Shown here piece by piece: positions 9,631-13,089 of a stretch of DNA of 13,089 nucleotides. The position numbers and the translations under genes were made by a program. The notes beneath the pieces are model-generated. The model was not told where the DNA came from and made no database searches. It saw nothing but the letters and a program-made list of their open reading frames with translations. How positions within the stretch are numbered: position 1 is the first letter of the stretch; every line of letters starts with the position of its first letter. The DNA is from Thermodesulfatator sp. (GTDB lineage Bacteria; Desulfobacterota; Thermodesulfobacteria; Thermodesulfobacteriales; Thermodesulfobacteriaceae), in contig JALWWR010000058.1 in assembly GCA_026993045.1 (NCBI GenBank), forward strand, positions 1 to 13,089, read 5' to 3'.

Positions 9631-10509
9631 ATGCCAAACCTGAGAGATATTCGGCGGAAAATTGATGCTATTAAAAAGATTGGCCAGATCACCCGGGCCA
9701 TGAATATGGTGGCGGCGGCCAAGTTGCGGGGGGCCCAGGCCCGGTTGGAACAGTTCCGGCCTTACGGTGATAAATACAAAGAGGTGATCCAGGAGCTGGT
9801 TTCAAGTGGAGCGGTTCTTCCGTCCCAGTTTCCTTTGACTCAAGTACGGGAAGTGCGGGCGGTGGGTTTGATTCTGGTTACTGCGGATCGAGGTCTTTGC
9901 GGGGCTTTTAACGCCAACCTGATAAAAGAGGCTGAAAGTTTTATTGGGGAGCAGGAAGGGCAAGGCCGGAAGGTTAAGATGATTTGTGTAGGCAAAAAGG
10001 GGTACCAATATTTTAGACGTCGAGGGGAGGTGCTTGAGGCCTTCCCGGATGTTATGGGCAAGGTCATGATGCAAGACGCCCGCACCATCGCCCGGCGGGC
10101 TATGACGGCCTTTTTGAACGAGGAGATCGATGAGGCCTATCTCATTTACGGGTATTTTATAAACGTGGTACGCCAGATTCCCAAGAGGGAGAAGATCTTG
10201 CCCATCAGTTTTGAGGCCCAAGAGGAGGCTCCGGAGCGGGCCTTTACAGGAGCCCCTATTTATGAACCTTCGCCGGAAGAGCTTTTCGAGCAGATCCTTC
10301 CCATGTATGTAAACACGAGGGTGTACGCTGCCATGCTGGAGACGGCGGTGAGCGAACAGGCTGCCCGGATGACGGCTATGGACAACGCCAATCGGGCTTG
10401 CGAGGATATGGTCCGAGATCTAACTTTGCTCTTTAATAAGACTCGACAGGCCTCCATCACCAAAGAATTGATGGACATCGTTGGTGGGGCGGAGGCTTTG
10501 AAGGGATAA
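9631..10509 (+). CDS. atpG: F-type ATP synthase subunit gamma
   Basis: This encodes the 292-residue central rotor shaft of F1. The N-terminal helix (RDIRRKIDAIKKIGQITRAM, then NMVAAAKLRGAQARL) and the C-terminal helix (MTAMDNANRACEDMVRDLTL to DIVGGAEAL) form the coiled coil that turns inside the alpha/beta hexamer. The middle Rossmann-like domain begins at about 70 (GLILVTADRGLCGAFNANL). The conserved Met-Asp-Asn-Ala segment is intact and the length is normal. AAGGGG (9619-9624) overlaps the atpA stop and is 6 nt from the ATG. It is followed by the longest gap inside the operon (32 nt), which holds the atpD ribosome binding site and a small palindrome. Confidence 0.98.
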   Translation: MPNLRDIRRKIDAIKKIGQITRAMNMVAAAKLRGAQARLEQFRPYGDKYKEVIQELVSSGAVLPSQFPLTQVREVRAVGLILVTADRGLCGAFNANLIKEAESFIGEQEGQGRKVKMICVGKKGYQYFRRRGEVLEAFPDVMGKVMMQDARTIARRAMTAFLNEEIDEAYLIYGYFINVVRQIPKREKILPISFEAQEEAPERAFTGAPIYEPSPEELFEQILPMYVNTRVYAAMLETAVSEQAARMTAMDNANRACEDMVRDLTLLFNKTRQASITKELMDIVGGAEALKG

Positions 10510-10513
10510 TTAG

Positions 10514-12002
<1,489 letters not shown>

Positions 12003-12004
12003 AG

Positions 12005-12433
12005 ATGGCCCGGATCTTGATGGAGATCGTGACCCCAGACAAGGTGGTGGCCACTGAGGAAGTAGATATTGTTACGGCTCCAGGCGTGGCCGGTGAGTTC
12101 GGGGTGATGGCCGGCCACGCTCCCATGTTAGCAGGCCTAAAGATCGGGCCGCTTCATTATCGGGTGGGAGATAAAGAAGAGTGGGTGGCCATAAGTGGCG
12201 GGTTTTGTGAAGTTACAGGTAAGAAAGTCACCTTTTTAGTAGAGGCGGCCGAAAAGGCCTATGAGATAGATGTGGAGCGGGCCTTGAGGGCTAAGGAGCG
12301 GGCCGAAAAAAGGTTGCAGGAGGCCTTGGCCAAAGGGGATCGTCTAGCGGAGGCTCGGGCCCGGGCGGCTCTCCAACGGGCCTTGACCCGTATAGCCTTA
12401 GCCGAAAGGGTAAAATCCGGTATCCCTCGCTAG
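12005..12433 (+). CDS. atpC: F-type ATP synthase subunit epsilon
   Basis: This encodes a 142-residue epsilon subunit with both usual domains: a beta-sandwich (about 1-87, with VTPDKVV, APGVAGEFGVMAGHAPML and VAISGGFCEVTGKKVTFLVEAAE) that binds the c-ring and gamma, and a C-terminal helical hairpin (about 93-138, Arg/Ala/Glu-rich) that in many bacteria can extend and inhibit ATP hydrolysis. Because the hairpin is complete, such inhibition is possible, though not shown by the sequence. GGAGG (11994-11998), at the end of atpD, lies 6 nt before the ATG. It is the last gene of the operon and is followed by a possible terminator. Confidence 0.97.
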   Translation: MARILMEIVTPDKVVATEEVDIVTAPGVAGEFGVMAGHAPMLAGLKIGPLHYRVGDKEEWVAISGGFCEVTGKKVTFLVEAAEKAYEIDVERALRAKERAEKRLQEALAKGDRLAEARARAALQRALTRIALAERVKSGIPR

Positions 12434-12508
12434 CCTTTTGGGGCCTGACTTTTAGAAAATCCCAACAGACGGGAATTAGTCTTTATAAAATTTCTAACCA
12501 AAGCTTAG

Positions 12509-12550
12509 CTTAATCCTTTTAGGACGTTTTAGGGGTTAAGTCCTCTTTTC
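12509..12550 (+). terminator. Possible weak terminator after the ATP synthase operon
   Basis: CTTAATCC (12509-12516) can pair with GGTTAAG plus one more G (12533-12540) as an 8-bp stem with one G-U pair and a 16-nt loop, followed by the pyrimidine-rich TCCTCTTTTC (12541-12550). A smaller nested TCCT/AGGA hairpin is also possible. The loop is long and the T-run broken, so this is a weak intrinsic terminator at best, but it is the best structure in the 163-nt gap after atpC. Confidence 0.35.
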
Positions 12551-12561
12551 TCAAGTTCGGC

Positions 12562-12590
12562 TTGTAATTCCCGGGCTAAGGTTTTATCAT
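12562..12590 (+). promoter_or_regulatory. Sigma70-type promoter of the PEBP-family gene
   Basis: TTGTAA (12562-12567, four of six) is followed after exactly 17 nt by TATCAT (12585-12590, five of six). The expected transcription start, about 7 nt beyond the -10 box, falls at about 12597, on the first ATG of the next gene. This bears on which start codon is used. Confidence 0.6.
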
Positions 12591-12596
12591 TAGTAC

Positions 12597-13089
12597 ATGA
12601 AGGTTTGGGCTCTGGCGGGGCTTTTTCTTTGGGGCCTAGTCTCAAAGGGGGTAGCCATGAAGATCTGGTCGCCTACTATTCCCCATGAAGGGACCATTTC
12701 CACCAAGTATGTAATGCCAGCGGCTGGGGGAGAGAATCTTTCCCCTCCTCTAAAATGGGAGGGGGTGCCTCCGGAGGCCCGTTCTCTGGTTTTGGTCTGT
12801 GTGGATACCCACCCGGTGGCCCGGCACTGGATGCACTGGGTGGTGATCAATATTCCTCCCACGGTGACGGAGATCCCCGAGGGGGCCTCGGGGCACCGAA
12901 TGCCTTCTGGGGCTAGGGAATTGACCAATTCGTACGGATTCCGAGGCTATGGTGGTCCTCAGCCTCCACCTGGCACTGGTCCCCATCCGTATCACTTCAT
13001 CCTTTACGCCTTGGACGTGCCAGAGATAGAGGTGCCTGATCGGCCCTCCTTTCACGAGTTAGAGCGTCTTTTGGGGAGACATATCCTAA
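12597..13089 (+). CDS. PEBP-family (YbhB/YbcL-type, Raf kinase inhibitor-like) protein, 3' end missing
   Basis: This open frame gives 164 residues and runs off the right edge, probably only a few codons before its natural end. It matches the bacterial phosphatidylethanolamine-binding protein family, whose function in bacteria is mostly unknown. Visible signatures are WSPTIPHEGTISTKYVMP, GENLSPPLKWEGVPP, HWMHWVVINIPP (77-88), RGYGGPQPPPGTGPHPYHF (116-134) and LYALDVP. The family DPDAP motif is replaced by VDTHPVA (69-75). Residues 1-20 look like a signal peptide (MKVW, a hydrophobic core, KGVA), and the mature part would start MKIWSP, a common arrangement in periplasmic members. A second ATG at 12657 has AAAGGGGG (12644-12651) 5 nt before it and would give a cytoplasmic protein of normal length. 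The first ATG has no Shine-Dalgarno at normal distance, and an in-frame TAG lies at 12591. I prefer the longer form with moderate confidence. Confidence 0.85.
   Translation, partial: MKVWALAGLFLWGLVSKGVAMKIWSPTIPHEGTISTKYVMPAAGGENLSPPLKWEGVPPEARSLVLVCVDTHPVARHWMHWVVINIPPTVTEIPEGASGHRMPSGARELTNSYGFRGYGGPQPPPGTGPHPYHFILYALDVPEIEVPDRPSFHELERLLGRHIL

Noticed and set aside
12457..12476. TCCC/GGGA hairpin after atpC
   Set aside because: The stem is only 4 bp with a 7-nt loop and no T-run; the structure at 12509-12550 is better.

Overview
The window is a stretch of core bacterial chromosome, moderately GC-rich, with tightly packed genes. It suggests a diderm, rod-shaped bacterium: there is a full elongasome operon and a secreted periplasmic-type protein. 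The split F-type ATPase operon with two different b-type subunits (atpF'-atpF-atpH-atpA-atpG-atpD-atpC, without atpI/B/E) and a b subunit carrying a signal-peptide-like N-terminus resemble Desulfobacterota and Thermodesulfobacteria. The many charged Lys/Glu/Arg proteins would suit a thermophile. That placement is inference from layout and protein character, not from a database search.

Layout. On the minus strand, a MEMO-family gene (AmmeMemoRadiSam protein B type) is followed 4 nt later by the 5' end of gltX (glutamyl-tRNA synthetase), which runs off the left edge. A 114-nt divergent intergenic region separates this pair from the plus-strand elongasome operon mreB-mreC-mreD-mrdA-rodA (1106-6332), whose genes overlap or lie at most 9 nt apart. 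A 97-nt gap with a good sigma70-type promoter (TTGACA, 17-nt spacer, TAAAAG) leads into the ATP synthase operon (6430-12433). A 163-nt gap then holds a possible terminator and a good promoter, followed by a gene for a secreted PEBP/YbhB-type protein that is cut by the right edge.

How the genes work together. MreB filaments with MreC and MreD position the cell-wall polymerase RodA and its partner transpeptidase PBP2 (MrdA) for lateral wall growth. AtpA, D, G and C, with the delta subunit AtpH and the b/b' stalk, form F1 and the peripheral stalk of the ATP synthase. The membrane a and c subunits (atpB, atpE) are not in the window and must be encoded elsewhere.

I found no mobile element, CRISPR array, tRNA, rRNA, toxin-antitoxin or defence module, and no convincing undescribed system. 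No gene-free stretch exceeds about 165 nt. The points worth a second look are at the level of proteins and translation signals: a duplicated His/Ala-rich linker behind a signal peptide in AtpF, an N-terminal extension of the beta subunit behind a palindrome that covers its ribosome binding site, a Trp-rich MreD in the same frame as mrdA, a Cys3His zinc-like site in PBP2, altered RodA signature motifs, and two competing starts for the last gene.
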